Below, one piece after another: positions 17,171 through 25,573 of a stretch of 40,044 nt of DNA. The position numbers and the translations under genes were made by a program. The stretch comes from Victivallaceae bacterium (GTDB taxonomy: Bacteria > Verrucomicrobiota > Lentisphaeria > Victivallales > Victivallaceae): positions 1-40,044 of the forward strand of contig JAQUYX010000007.1 in the NCBI GenBank assembly GCA_028691615.1, given 5' to 3'. The notes below the pieces were generated by a model. The model ran no database searches. It saw only the letters and a program-made list of their open reading frames with translations, and was not told where the DNA came from. How positions within the stretch are numbered: the first letter of the stretch is position 1; every line of letters begins with the position of its first letter.

Positions 17171-18847
17171 CTACTCCCAATTCAATCCGGACTGATAATC
17201 TCTTGAATGACGGTACAACCATAGAATGGTTCGGAAAACCTGAATCACTCTGGTCATTTTAACAGAAAAAGGCTGATCCGCACCCATGATGAATCCGATT
17301 TGTCTTTTCAAGACATTCAATCGCGTCCGGTTCATGCGCTTCACATTCGCGCTGGCATTGTTGGTGTGGCAGCGGTAACGCACCAGCGGAATTTCCGTTT
17401 CATGAATGGCAAAACCTTCGAGCAGAAGTCTGAGGTAGAAGTCGTAGTCATCGCAAGGTTCGGCCGCACTTCGGAACCGTAAATGCTTCTGCTCCAGAAA
17501 CACCCGGCGCGGAATCATGATGCAGCTCGCGCTTTTAATCAGATTGTGTTTCAATAACTCTTCATACTGATTTTGGTCTGCGAGGATGGGTTCATTCTGC
17601 GGCGCCACACGACCGTCCGGGAAGAAAAATTCGACCGGCGACGCGGTCAGGCCGGTTTCCGGTTTTTCCTGAAAAACCGCCAATTGTTTTTCCAGCTTGT
17701 CCGGCTTCCATAAATCGTCATGATCGAGGAAGGCGAGGTAGCGGCCCCGCGCAAGTTCAATTCCCCGATTGCGCGCGGCGGCCATCCCCCGGTTGTCCTG
17801 CCGGAAATAGTGAATCCTCGCATCCGTAAAACTTCCGGCGATTTTTGCGGTTTCCTCCTCCGATCCGTCATCGATCAGCCAAAGCTCCCAGTCCGTGATC
17901 GTCTGCTCGCAGACCGACCGGACCGTTTCCCGCAGCATTTCTCCGGTGTTGTACACCGGAATAATCACCGAAACCGTCACCTGATCCATCGGCGGCGAAA
18001 TCGGCGGCGAAGGAATCTTGGCGACAAAACGCGATCTGCGCAGTTTTCTTGCGACGGCTCGAAGCAAAGTCAGCGGGAACACCAAAAACGTCCCCAGCTT
18101 CAACCGCCCCGATGCGAGAATAATCTTGCGCTCTTCAAAGGTTAAAATCGGATCACAGTCAAAATATTTCAGATAGAGGTCGATGTGTTTTCTGAAAATC
18201 TTTTTTCTGGCCTCCAGACGATCGGCGTCTGCCGTTGACGAACTCATCAGCGACCGGGCGCGCTGCCGGTAGAAGAAAAGCGGTTCCGGTATGCGATAGA
18301 CCTCTCCTCCCTCGGCAAGCAGGCGGATCAGCAAATCCCAATCCTCAAGCACCTTCAGCGATTCGTCATACCCTCCGACACGGAGGAGATCTTTTTTGCG
18401 GAAACAACTGCAGCAGCAAATCAGATTATTGCAGAGCAGCTGGGCAAAGCTGTAATCCGGCTGCTCGAAAATCCCGTTCTCCACGCCGAATTTCACCGTG
18501 ATGCAGCATGTTACCAGCACGTTTTCGTGGGTTTTCAAATACTCCGCCGCCCGGATTGGATACGATGGATCGATCAAGTCATCCCCGTCCAGCGGAAAAA
18601 TATAATCCCCGCGCGAATGGGCAATTCCCGCATTGCGCGCGGAGGCAAGGCCGCCATGCGGCTTGTGGATCACACGCATTCTCGTGTCTTTTGCCGCATA
18701 GGATTCCGCCAGCGCCCCGGTTCCGTCGGTCGATCCGTCGTCTACAACAATGCACTCCCAGTCATCTCCGGGAATCGATCGGACGCAGTCCAGCGTTTCC
18801 GCAAGATACCGCTCCACATTCCAGCTGGGAATCAGAATCGAGATCAT
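17171..18847 (-). CDS. Tandem (two-domain) family 2 glycosyltransferase
   Basis: A 558-residue protein with two complete GT2 domains. The first (residues 1-220) has SILIPSWNVE, VVDDGSTDG (35-43) and LDGDD (86-90), and an EDW acceptor motif near 168. The second (about 290-500) has SVIIPVYNTGE, LIDDGSEEE and LDHDD (374-378). A basic linker (about 240-285) joins them and could touch the membrane. Both DxD-type motifs are intact, so both may be active and could add two sugars in sequence. The start at 18847 overlaps the preceding stop in an ATGA arrangement, with GGAGG upstream. Longer upstream frames lie within the previous gene. Its role in a surface polysaccharide or glycoprotein glycan is inferred from the neighbours. 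Confidence 0.88.
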   Translation of the reverse strand: MISILIPSWNVERYLAETLDCVRSIPGDDWECIVVDDGSTDGTGALAESYAAKDTRMRVIHKPHGGLASARNAGIAHSRGDYIFPLDGDDLIDPSYPIRAAEYLKTHENVLVTCCITVKFGVENGIFEQPDYSFAQLLCNNLICCCSCFRKKDLLRVGGYDESLKVLEDWDLLIRLLAEGGEVYRIPEPLFFYRQRARSLMSSSTADADRLEARKKIFRKHIDLYLKYFDCDPILTFEERKIILASGRLKLGTFLVFPLTLLRAVARKLRRSRFVAKIPSPPISPPMDQVTVSVIIPVYNTGEMLRETVRSVCEQTITDWELWLIDDGSEEETAKIAGSFTDARIHYFRQDNRGMAAARNRGIELARGRYLAFLDHDDLWKPDKLEKQLAVFQEKPETGLTASPVEFFFPDGRVAPQNEPILADQNQYEELLKHNLIKSASCIMIPRRVFLEQKHLRFRSAAEPCDDYDFYLRLLLEGFAIHETEIPLVRYRCHTNNASANVKRMNRTRLNVLKRQIGFIMGADQPFSVKMTRVIQVFRTILWLYRHSRDYQSGLNWE

Positions 18848-20010
18848 TCCGCCTCCGGGTGTTTCTCTTCGGCAAGCGGAACCTTGATAAAATGCGTCCG
18901 CTCTTCGTTTCCGGAATCGACAAGGAATCCCATACTCGTGCAGTTCGCGCAATCGTTTTGCGCTTCCCCTTGGCCGAGTGCCGCGGCATGAGAGGCGCGC
19001 CGCAGCAGCCGATAGTCCGGCAAGTTCCAAATCTGGTCGATTCGGCTTTCCAGAAGATTGCCGAACCAAAGGGTTCGCTGTGCGATCCGGTCATACATCA
19101 GCACTTCACTTCCCCCGCAGGGATAGACCACTGCGTCCGGCCCCACCATAATCTGAAGATACGGAAAGGAACAGCGCAGCCGGTTCTTGCGCGGGGCGGC
19201 AAAAAGCGGCGGGAACTCGCATTGACGGTCAAAATCAAGTTGCTGCGCAACCCGCATGGCTTCCAGAATTTTCGCATCCGCCTTCTCCTGATGGAGAAAA
19301 AGCGAGTCTTCGCGATCCGGAATTGAGAAAAAGTCGGGGTTCCCCGAGTCGGAGAAGCGCCGTTTGCAGGAATAAAATTTCATGTATGCGCCCTGAAAAC
19401 GGCAATTCCCGAGGCTGTGACAGAATTTTACATGTTCCGGCATTTCGTCAATGTTTTTTGCGGAATATGCATAGTAGAGCACAATCGGCAAATCCGGCGC
19501 CATCTGACGCAATGCTGCAAGATTTTTCAGCACGCGTTCCAATGCGCCCGGCCGACCGCTGAGAACGGCATGGGTCTCCGGGTGGAGCGAGTGCAGCGAG
19601 ACGATCACCTCGGAACAATATCGGGCGGCAAGGGAAAGCGAACGACCTTCGAACAACTCGCCGTTGGTGTTGATCGAACGGCCGATCCAAGGATACTTTT
19701 CGGCGGTGAATTGGAGCATCTCCGGGAGGGCATCCCACAGCAATGGTTCTCCCATTCCGGAAAAACATACGCCCTGGAGCAGCGATGGATGCAAATGTTT
19801 TAAGAGTGTGCGATACTGTTCCGCGTTCATCTGTGTGCTTCTGGCATTGCTCCGGTAGTCGAAGCCGCAGAACGAACAGGAATAATTACAGCGGTACTGT
19901 CCCATCAGATGCAGGAAAGTTGGTCTGGAAAACACATACTCTTTTCCCAGATACATTTCCCGGCGGGACAGCCTTTCGTTCCATTTTCGAAGGAAGGACT
20001 CACCGATCAT
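18844..20010 (-). CDS. Radical SAM protein with SPASM-like C-terminal cysteines
   Basis: A 388-residue enzyme. CNYSCSFC (Cys41, 45, 48) is the CX3CX2C motif that binds the S-adenosylmethionine-cleaving 4Fe-4S cluster. GMGEPLLWDA is the GGE-type SAM-binding strand. The C-terminus has further cysteines, RCSFPYLQI, VVYPCGGSEV and CANCTSMGF, arranged like a SPASM or twitch domain carrying auxiliary clusters. I place the start at 20010 (MIGESF), overlapping the upstream stop by 11 bases; an ATG at 20025 is also possible and neither has a strong RBS. Relatives mature peptides or modify sugars and proteins. Here it lies among glycosyltransferases and next to a B12-dependent radical SAM gene, so a glycan or sugar-nucleotide substrate is likely. 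The reaction is unknown. Confidence 0.82.
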   Translation of the reverse strand: MIGESFLRKWNERLSRREMYLGKEYVFSRPTFLHLMGQYRCNYSCSFCGFDYRSNARSTQMNAEQYRTLLKHLHPSLLQGVCFSGMGEPLLWDALPEMLQFTAEKYPWIGRSINTNGELFEGRSLSLAARYCSEVIVSLHSLHPETHAVLSGRPGALERVLKNLAALRQMAPDLPIVLYYAYSAKNIDEMPEHVKFCHSLGNCRFQGAYMKFYSCKRRFSDSGNPDFFSIPDREDSLFLHQEKADAKILEAMRVAQQLDFDRQCEFPPLFAAPRKNRLRCSFPYLQIMVGPDAVVYPCGGSEVLMYDRIAQRTLWFGNLLESRIDQIWNLPDYRLLRRASHAAALGQGEAQNDCANCTSMGFLVDSGNEERTHFIKVPLAEEKHPEAE

Positions 20011-21487
20011 GATGCTTGCTCTCATTTTGTCTGGAAAACAGTTTTGCCAAGTGGCTGCGCAGACGAAGCCGTCCGATTCGCAAGCGGATTCTTCTGAGGA
20101 AAGGCAAGCCCGATCGACGCCAATTGTACTGGTCAAATTGATCTGCGACCCGAAGCGCCAGCTTCTGCAATTCCGGAAGAGTCATGCCTTCGACAAAGCA
20201 GCGCTCCAAGCTGGACTGCGAATATTTTGAGAAATCCATCTCCGGGGAAACCGTTCCCTCGGCAACCAGTTGATCCCAGATCGGCGTACCCGGAAGCGGC
20301 GAAAAGACATTGACTTCCGCAGTATTCGGGCGCAGCTTTTCCATGAACGCGAGCATATCAAAAATATCCTGTCTGCGCTCTCCCGGATAATTCATGATGA
20401 AAAATCCGCCCCACTCGATCTGTGCCTTGCGCACCAGCGCGATCTGCTCTTCAATGCGGGCGGTGGTGATTCTCTTCCCGACAATTCCGAGCATTCTGTC
20501 GTTGCCCGATTCAATCCCGAAGAAGATATTGACACATCCGGCTTCCTTCATCCGGCAAAGCAACTCTTCATCGATCAGATCAAGCCGGGTGATGCATGCG
20601 AACGTGAGTTCGGGGATCTGCTTGAGCGCGGCAAGCAATTCCAACGTATATTTCCGGTTCGCGGTAAAGGAGTCATCCCAGAAGTTGACAAAATGCGAAC
20701 CACTGTGCTTGGTCAACATTTGGATTTCCTCGACCACCTTTTCGATGCTTCTTCTTCTGACGCGGTTGGTCCAGATGGCTTTTGCGCCGCAGAAAGTGCA
20801 TGAGAACGGACATCCTCTGCTGGTAAGCAAATTGTTTCCGGGAAGATATCCCGGGTTGAGGAACATGGAAAAATCGACGAGGGGCAATTCATCCAGATCG
20901 GCAATCAATTCTCTTTTTTCGGTTACGCAAACGGTTCCGTCTTCGCGCCGGAATGCGATCCCGCGAATTTCCGGCAAGGCGCAGTTGTCATTGCGGGTGA
21001 TCGCATCGATGAGTTCCGGAGTTGTCCGCTCTCCTTCCCCCAGCATCGCGTAATCAAAATTCCTGTCATTCTCCAGAATGTTTTTGGCGAACATGGTGGC
21101 GTGGAATCCGCCCACCAGAACGGCGGCTTCCGGGAAGAGCTCCTTGGTCATTGCCGCGATCTTGGTTGCCATGGAGAACTTGCTGGTCATGGCGGTAATC
21201 CCGACGATATCGGGGTGAAACTCGTGAATAATCCGTTTGATTTCCAGCCAGACCGGATGATCCGGATTGTGGAGCGCCTCCGGAATTTTGTGCTGTTCGA
21301 GGAGGCGGTCGCGATATCCCAGACGTCTTCCAACGAGTGCGGGATCGAAGTCGGAATCGTAAATTCCGACTTGGTATCCGCGCTCTTTGAGAATGCTCCC
21401 CAGTGCGCCGAACGTAATCGGATACGTCGGAATGCCAATTGAGAGAAATCGATTATAAGGCGGATTGATCAGAAGGATCTTTTTCAT
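20000..21487 (-). CDS. B12-binding radical SAM protein
   Basis: A 495-residue protein of the cobalamin-binding radical SAM class. Residues 1-200 form a Rossmann-like B12-binding domain (ILLINPPYN, PDIVGITAMTSKF, VLVGGFHATMF, YAMLGEGERTTPELI) without the usual DxHxxG lower-axial His motif, as is normal for this subclass. The radical SAM core begins at RGCPFSCTFCG (Cys226, 230, 233) and continues with FWDDSFT and FFGIESGNDRML. A basic helix-rich tail (about 440-495) follows. The start at 21487 is chosen for MKKILLINPP and the GGGAAG upstream. Known relatives methylate unreactive carbons or rearrange rings (BchE, HpnP types). Between glycosyltransferase genes it may C-methylate a sugar or lipid carrier, which is inference. 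Confidence 0.87.
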   Translation of the reverse strand: MKKILLINPPYNRFLSIGIPTYPITFGALGSILKERGYQVGIYDSDFDPALVGRRLGYRDRLLEQHKIPEALHNPDHPVWLEIKRIIHEFHPDIVGITAMTSKFSMATKIAAMTKELFPEAAVLVGGFHATMFAKNILENDRNFDYAMLGEGERTTPELIDAITRNDNCALPEIRGIAFRREDGTVCVTEKRELIADLDELPLVDFSMFLNPGYLPGNNLLTSRGCPFSCTFCGAKAIWTNRVRRRSIEKVVEEIQMLTKHSGSHFVNFWDDSFTANRKYTLELLAALKQIPELTFACITRLDLIDEELLCRMKEAGCVNIFFGIESGNDRMLGIVGKRITTARIEEQIALVRKAQIEWGGFFIMNYPGERRQDIFDMLAFMEKLRPNTAEVNVFSPLPGTPIWDQLVAEGTVSPEMDFSKYSQSSLERCFVEGMTLPELQKLALRVADQFDQYNWRRSGLPFLRRIRLRIGRLRLRSHLAKLFSRQNESKHHDR

Positions 21488-21503
21488 ATCCACTTCCCTT
21501 CTG

Positions 21504-22553
21504 TTATAAGATTTGTTCTGAAAATACATCGTTCGGACGTCCCCAGTCTTCTGCATTGATATTGTAGGCAATCTCTCCGGAGTCGATGCCGGACAGAATT
21601 TGCGGCAACTGCGTCAAGGGATTGCGATTCTGCTGCGCGGCCCGACTGTGATCGGCGTGGTAAATCACGCATGGATAGAGGAAAATACACTGGCGCATTC
21701 CCGCCGCCTGCATTTGGTGGCACATGATCAAATCCAACCCGGTGAATGTATCAATCGTTTCAAAGTAGCCGTGACAGCGCTCGAAAGCGGCTTTGGTGGC
21801 CAAAGTGAAATCGCCGGGGGCGGCTATACTGATCTGGTCAGAATACTCCCAAAGCGTTTTATAATAGTGCCTTATAATGGATGGGCGGAAGATGCTTTTC
21901 CGCAACCCCTTGAACTTCATCGAACAAGGCCAGAAGCCACTCAACCGATAAAAAGCCCGGCGGAGATCCGATCTGACAGGATAACTGCTTGCCGCGGCAT
22001 AACACATGAAAACCTGCGATTCCATGACGTTCTCTATCGCTTTCTCCGACAATTTCCCGGAGCTCAGAACATCACGCCATTGATAATCGAATCGGTCGGT
22101 ACGGTAAACGGTATTCTCGTCCAAAGTACCGCTTAGCAGCAGATCCATCAGACGACTGGAAAAAACGATGTCGGGATTGGTCGTCAGAACCCATTTGGAA
22201 GTGGCGCGCCGGATTCCGATATTTTTGCCGGGGTATTCCAAGACCGGCATCTTCCGGGAATTAACATAGCTTTCATGGGTTTCTTTGCCAATGGTGATGA
22301 TTCGAATTTTGAGGTAATCGCGCTGGGGATTCCACGCGATCGCATCCGCGAGGCCGGGGCGGTCGGAGAGCGGATTCCATTCAACCACGATCAATTCCAC
22401 GGCACGCTTTCTGCGCGAAGTTTGCATGGCGAGCGCATTCTGGAAGAGAGTCAGGCGATCCATAAAATTTCCGGCATAGTCATCATTGCGCGCGGTAATG
22501 ACAATGCTTAACTGACAATCGGATGTTGGTGTCATCGTTGCAAAAACTTTCAT
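21504..22553 (-). CDS. Glycosyltransferase, GT2-like
   Basis: A 349-residue protein with a GT-A type N-terminus: CQLSIVITARNDDYAGNF, then ELIVVEWNP and KNIGIRRATSKWVLTTNPDI. TNPDIVFS stands where the DxD metal motif is expected, so metal binding may use a variant. The middle (about 170-250) is poorly conserved to my eye. GDFTLATKAAFERCHGYFET resembles the acceptor-side loop of GT2 proteins, and FTGLDLIMCHQMQAAG fits the late catalytic Asp region. The ATG at 22553 overlaps the preceding small frame's stop (ATGA). It is followed after 16 bp by the B12 radical SAM gene. It probably takes part in assembling the cluster's glycan; donor and acceptor are unknown. Confidence 0.75.
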   Translation of the reverse strand: MKVFATMTPTSDCQLSIVITARNDDYAGNFMDRLTLFQNALAMQTSRRKRAVELIVVEWNPLSDRPGLADAIAWNPQRDYLKIRIITIGKETHESYVNSRKMPVLEYPGKNIGIRRATSKWVLTTNPDIVFSSRLMDLLLSGTLDENTVYRTDRFDYQWRDVLSSGKLSEKAIENVMESQVFMCYAAASSYPVRSDLRRAFYRLSGFWPCSMKFKGLRKSIFRPSIIRHYYKTLWEYSDQISIAAPGDFTLATKAAFERCHGYFETIDTFTGLDLIMCHQMQAAGMRQCIFLYPCVIYHADHSRAAQQNRNPLTQLPQILSGIDSGEIAYNINAEDWGRPNDVFSEQIL

Positions 22554-22777
22554 GATTCACAAAGCCGTTGGGCATGGTGGAGAACCGATTCTATCCGGTA
22601 ATATAACTTACGATAGACCGGTTTCAAGCAATGTCCAAAGTTTTTTGTGAAAACTCGGGACGCCGTTGGGAAAACAATCTCGACGGCACAGACAAAAGTC
22701 CCCGCCGAAAGACGCGAAGCGAGTTCGGTCAGTGCCGTCAATTTCCATGGTGCGCACCAATAAACTTGAATTTTCAT
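22550..22777 (-). CDS. Small hypothetical protein, translationally coupled
   Basis: A 75-residue frame (MKIQVYWCAPWKLTALTELA and onward) with no recognised domain, signal peptide or membrane segment. It has several aromatic, Cys and His residues (WCAPW near the N-terminus, HCLKPVYRKLYYR in the second half). Its stop shares an ATGA with the glycosyltransferase start at 22553, which supports translation. No clear RBS precedes the ATG at 22777. It could instead be the 3' remnant of a longer transferase gene. It would be the first gene of the minus-strand run that ends at 16242. Confidence 0.4.
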   Translation of the reverse strand: MKIQVYWCAPWKLTALTELASRLSAGTFVCAVEIVFPTASRVFTKNFGHCLKPVYRKLYYRIESVLHHAQRLCES

Positions 22778-22782
22778 TTCAT

Positions 22783-22811
22783 TTGGGTTGTAAACAAACG
22801 CAGGGTATGAT
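22783..22811 (+). promoter_or_regulatory. Candidate promoter for the + strand radical SAM gene
   Basis: TTGGGT (22783-22788), a 17-bp spacer and TATGAT (22806-22811) lie 54 bp before the ATG at 22865. The match is moderate (four of six and five of six). The region is AT-rich and lies between divergent genes. Confidence 0.4.
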
Positions 22812-22864
22812 AAAGTACATTTTTATATCGTTGAAATCTTTCAATTTGGAAAAGGGAAACATCT

Positions 22865-24559
22865 ATGGCGGTCGGAAAAGTCCTGCTCATTATTCCCAGA
22901 TGGACTGCGTTCAGCGGCAATTCGGATGTCTTTGAGTTTGCGGAGTATTACCACACTTTTCCACTGGGGGTTCCATATCTTTGCGCCGCGCTGAAAGCGC
23001 ATGGAATCGAATGCGACGTTTTGAATTTGCCTCTTGCCGACGGGATTGATGCCGTCAGGATTCATCAACAGCTTGATTCGACGACCTATTCCATTGTCGG
23101 ATTCGGCGGCAACAGTTTGATCTATCCGCGGTTGAAGCTGATTGTGGATGCGGTCAGGCAGCATCCCTCCGGACCGATCACAGTTCTGGGCGGCATCGCC
23201 ATGTCGTCGGAACCGCGCTTTTCCATGGAAGCGCTGCATCCTGACTACGGGCTGGTCGGCGATGGAGAGATCACGCTCCCACGGCTTTGCTCGGATCTTT
23301 TCGATGGGAAGGCCCCCGATTTTCCCGGACTGTGGCAGTGGGACAAGACGAACAATCTCAAAGGGAGCCCGACGGACGGGAGCATGATCCCGGATCTGGA
23401 CAAGATTCCTTTCCCCGATTACGGAAGTTGCGGATTTACGCAATGGCTGGAGCATCTCCCATGCAATTCGCTTCCTGCGCTCCTGTTGCAAGACACCTTT
23501 CACAAACGGCGTTATTATCAGATCATGGGAAGCCGTGGCTGCCCGTTTCACTGTTCGTTCTGCTTTCACATCACCAAATACCGGGAACGGTCGATGGAGA
23601 ATATTTTTGCGGAACTGGAAGAGGCTTACCGCAAATATCATTTCAATTCCCTGATTTTGCTGGACGATCTTTTCTGCAACAGACAGGAACGGGTCATGGA
23701 CTTTTGCGATCGGCTGGATCAATTCGCACGGAGGACCGGAGAAAAGTTCGAATGGTTTGCACAGGGGATGGTCAATCGGATGAGCCGGGAATTGCTTTTG
23801 CGGATGAAGGAAGCGGGATGCCGGGTTGTCAGCTATGGGTTTGAAAGTTTTGATTGCGAAGTGCTTCGCAGTATGCACAAACCGATTCATCCGGAAGAAA
23901 TTGCCGCATGTTACAAGCTGACGCATGAATGCGGTCTCGGCGTGAGCGCGAATTTCATATTCGGCGATATTGCCGAAACGATGGATTCATGGCAGACGAC
24001 CATTGAATATTGGAGAAAAAACTGCACGAAAGACATTGATATTTTTCCGATCATTCCGTTGCCCGACAGTGAAATCTACCGTCACTGTTTTGCGATCGGA
24101 AAAATTACCGATAAGAATGATTATTTTATGCGGCAACTCCCGTTATCCAATCTGAACAATATGAATTTTACCCGAATCATGACGGATGAGGAACATGCGC
24201 AGATGCTTCGGGAGATCCAGAGACTTTCCGGACAGGCGCTTCCTGTCGCAATCGGGGGCGGCTTGCGCAAAAATAGCGACATGCCGTCCCGTTACTCTCT
24301 TTCATTGCATTGTCCGTGGTGCAAGAAACGCATTTTGCAGGAGAATTTGGAGCTTAACAGGCGCACTTTGATCGCAAACCGCCACTCAATGCGCGGATTT
24401 TGGGGAAAATTTTATTGCCCATTTTGCTCCGGACGATATCTCCTGTTCGGCGGATTCTTTTTCCTGGCATATTGCAGGAGTGTCGTCATCCCCGCAGTGC
24501 TGCCCGGATGGCTCAGAACGCTTGGGAAGAAAGCGCTCCGACCAATCAGAAGTTTATGA
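22865..24559 (+). CDS. B12-binding radical SAM protein with C-terminal zinc-ribbon-like tail
   Basis: A 564-residue protein. Residues 1-200 form a B12-binding domain (KVLLIIPRWTAF, VGFGGNSLIYPRLK, ITVLGGIAMSSEP, YGLVGDGEITLPRL). The radical SAM core starts at RGCPFHCSFCF (Cys226, 230, 233), with LILLDDLF, RVVSYGFESF and VSANFIFGDIAETM following. After the core comes an unusual tail: CPWCKKR (about 482) and CPFCSGR (about 518) make a likely Cys4 zinc ribbon. A hydrophobic stretch (YLLFGGFFFLAYCRSVVIPA) and a basic C-terminus follow and may touch the membrane. AAGGGAAAC precedes the ATG. It is the only + strand gene in the polysaccharide cluster and overlaps the convergent FkbM gene by 6 bp. 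Substrate unknown; neighbours suggest a glycan or lipid-linked sugar. Confidence 0.85.
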   Translation: MAVGKVLLIIPRWTAFSGNSDVFEFAEYYHTFPLGVPYLCAALKAHGIECDVLNLPLADGIDAVRIHQQLDSTTYSIVGFGGNSLIYPRLKLIVDAVRQHPSGPITVLGGIAMSSEPRFSMEALHPDYGLVGDGEITLPRLCSDLFDGKAPDFPGLWQWDKTNNLKGSPTDGSMIPDLDKIPFPDYGSCGFTQWLEHLPCNSLPALLLQDTFHKRRYYQIMGSRGCPFHCSFCFHITKYRERSMENIFAELEEAYRKYHFNSLILLDDLFCNRQERVMDFCDRLDQFARRTGEKFEWFAQGMVNRMSRELLLRMKEAGCRVVSYGFESFDCEVLRSMHKPIHPEEIAACYKLTHECGLGVSANFIFGDIAETMDSWQTTIEYWRKNCTKDIDIFPIIPLPDSEIYRHCFAIGKITDKNDYFMRQLPLSNLNNMNFTRIMTDEEHAQMLREIQRLSGQALPVAIGGGLRKNSDMPSRYSLSLHCPWCKKRILQENLELNRRTLIANRHSMRGFWGKFYCPFCSGRYLLFGGFFFLAYCRSVVIPAVLPGWLRTLGKKALRPIRSL

Positions 24560-25573
24560 TTTCGCGTTCGGATAGCCGATCAGCATTAATTCCCAAAACG
24601 TTCCCGGTCGATGCCATTGCAGTTCAAAATGATAATCCGTAAGCGTTTCCCTCAGAATGGCATAGGTCTGAACAAACTCTTCTTCGCTGTGATAGATCGC
24701 CAGGGACAATACCGGACGGTCGCGCCGGATGGCGTCCAGGGCCCCCTGCAAAAATGCCACGCCATATCCCTCCGTGTCCGCTTTGATCATCCCGATCCGC
24801 CCTTCGTGCGTCGAGGCAAAATCGTCCAATGTCGTCACCTCCACGCGGGAATCTCCCCCACAGTCCAGCGAGGTTCCGACGGAGCCGTCGTCATCGATCT
24901 GCATAACTCCTTTTTGCCAAGACAGAGCGCAGGGGACCAGAAGGTATTTCGCTTCCGGGATCTGATTGCGTTTCATTGCCGCCAGAAACCGTCTGCAATT
25001 TTTGGCGGACGGCTCGAAGGCCCAAACAATCGAGGGCGCGTATTTCAGCATCGCCCATGTGGAATCGCCGGAACATGCGCCGACGTCGACAAAAACTTTT
25101 CCCGCGCAATACTGCCGGACAGACTCCGGGAAATCGCGCAGTCCGTGGTGATAAACCAGAGATTCCGGAAGCAGTTTGTCCTGAGCCGCCGCTTGAAAAT
25201 CCGTATTGGCGAGCATGGTTTCGTCGCGCTTTTTTTGTTCCGCGAGTTCCGGAGTGATCGGGCAATCCTCCCAGACGTCCAGATTGACCAGAAAATATTG
25301 TTCTGCAATTCCATTGGGCGGATAAATTCCGCGTGTCCGGCAGAATTGATCGGCCATATCAATTGACGCGCAATTCATCCCGATGAAAATTCTCTCCAGA
25401 TCGGCACGCGTTTGCGCGGCGAAAAACCTGCTGGCGTTATCCCCCCGGCAAAAACGCCACTTACCGCCCAGAATATTCAGAATCAGTTTCAGTTTTTCGC
25501 ATACGACGGACGGGAAAAGTTCGACAAGCGGATAGAGTCCGGCGCGAACTGCTTTTCTGAGAGTCACGCCCAT
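24554..25573 (-). CDS. FkbM-family SAM-dependent methyltransferase
   Basis: A 339-residue protein. The C-terminal half is a class I methyltransferase fold: VFVDVGACSGDSTWAML is the glycine-rich SAM-binding motif I, VWAFEPSAKNCRRF is motif II, and IKADTEGYG is the FkbM-type motif. VLSLAIYHSEEEF and FELQWHRPGTFWELMLIGY complete the domain. The N-terminal 130 residues are helical and unassigned. FkbM enzymes usually O-methylate sugars or polyketides, so this one probably caps or decorates a sugar of the surface glycan. The start overlaps the preceding epimerase stop by 10 bp, so the two are coupled. Its 3' end overlaps the convergent radical SAM gene by 6 bp. Confidence 0.88.
   Translation of the reverse strand: MGVTLRKAVRAGLYPLVELFPSVVCEKLKLILNILGGKWRFCRGDNASRFFAAQTRADLERIFIGMNCASIDMADQFCRTRGIYPPNGIAEQYFLVNLDVWEDCPITPELAEQKKRDETMLANTDFQAAAQDKLLPESLVYHHGLRDFPESVRQYCAGKVFVDVGACSGDSTWAMLKYAPSIVWAFEPSAKNCRRFLAAMKRNQIPEAKYLLVPCALSWQKGVMQIDDDGSVGTSLDCGGDSRVEVTTLDDFASTHEGRIGMIKADTEGYGVAFLQGALDAIRRDRPVLSLAIYHSEEEFVQTYAILRETLTDYHFELQWHRPGTFWELMLIGYPNAKS

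Noticed and set aside
18847-19069. Longer N-terminus for the tandem GT2 protein
   Set aside because: The extra 74 codons lie inside the preceding radical SAM gene, are Arg-rich and have no GT2 features; the ATGA overlap start at 18847 is typical.
22841-23926. Minus-strand frame of about 360 codons
   Set aside because: It is antisense to the + strand radical SAM gene, which carries complete CX3CX2C and B12-domain motifs.
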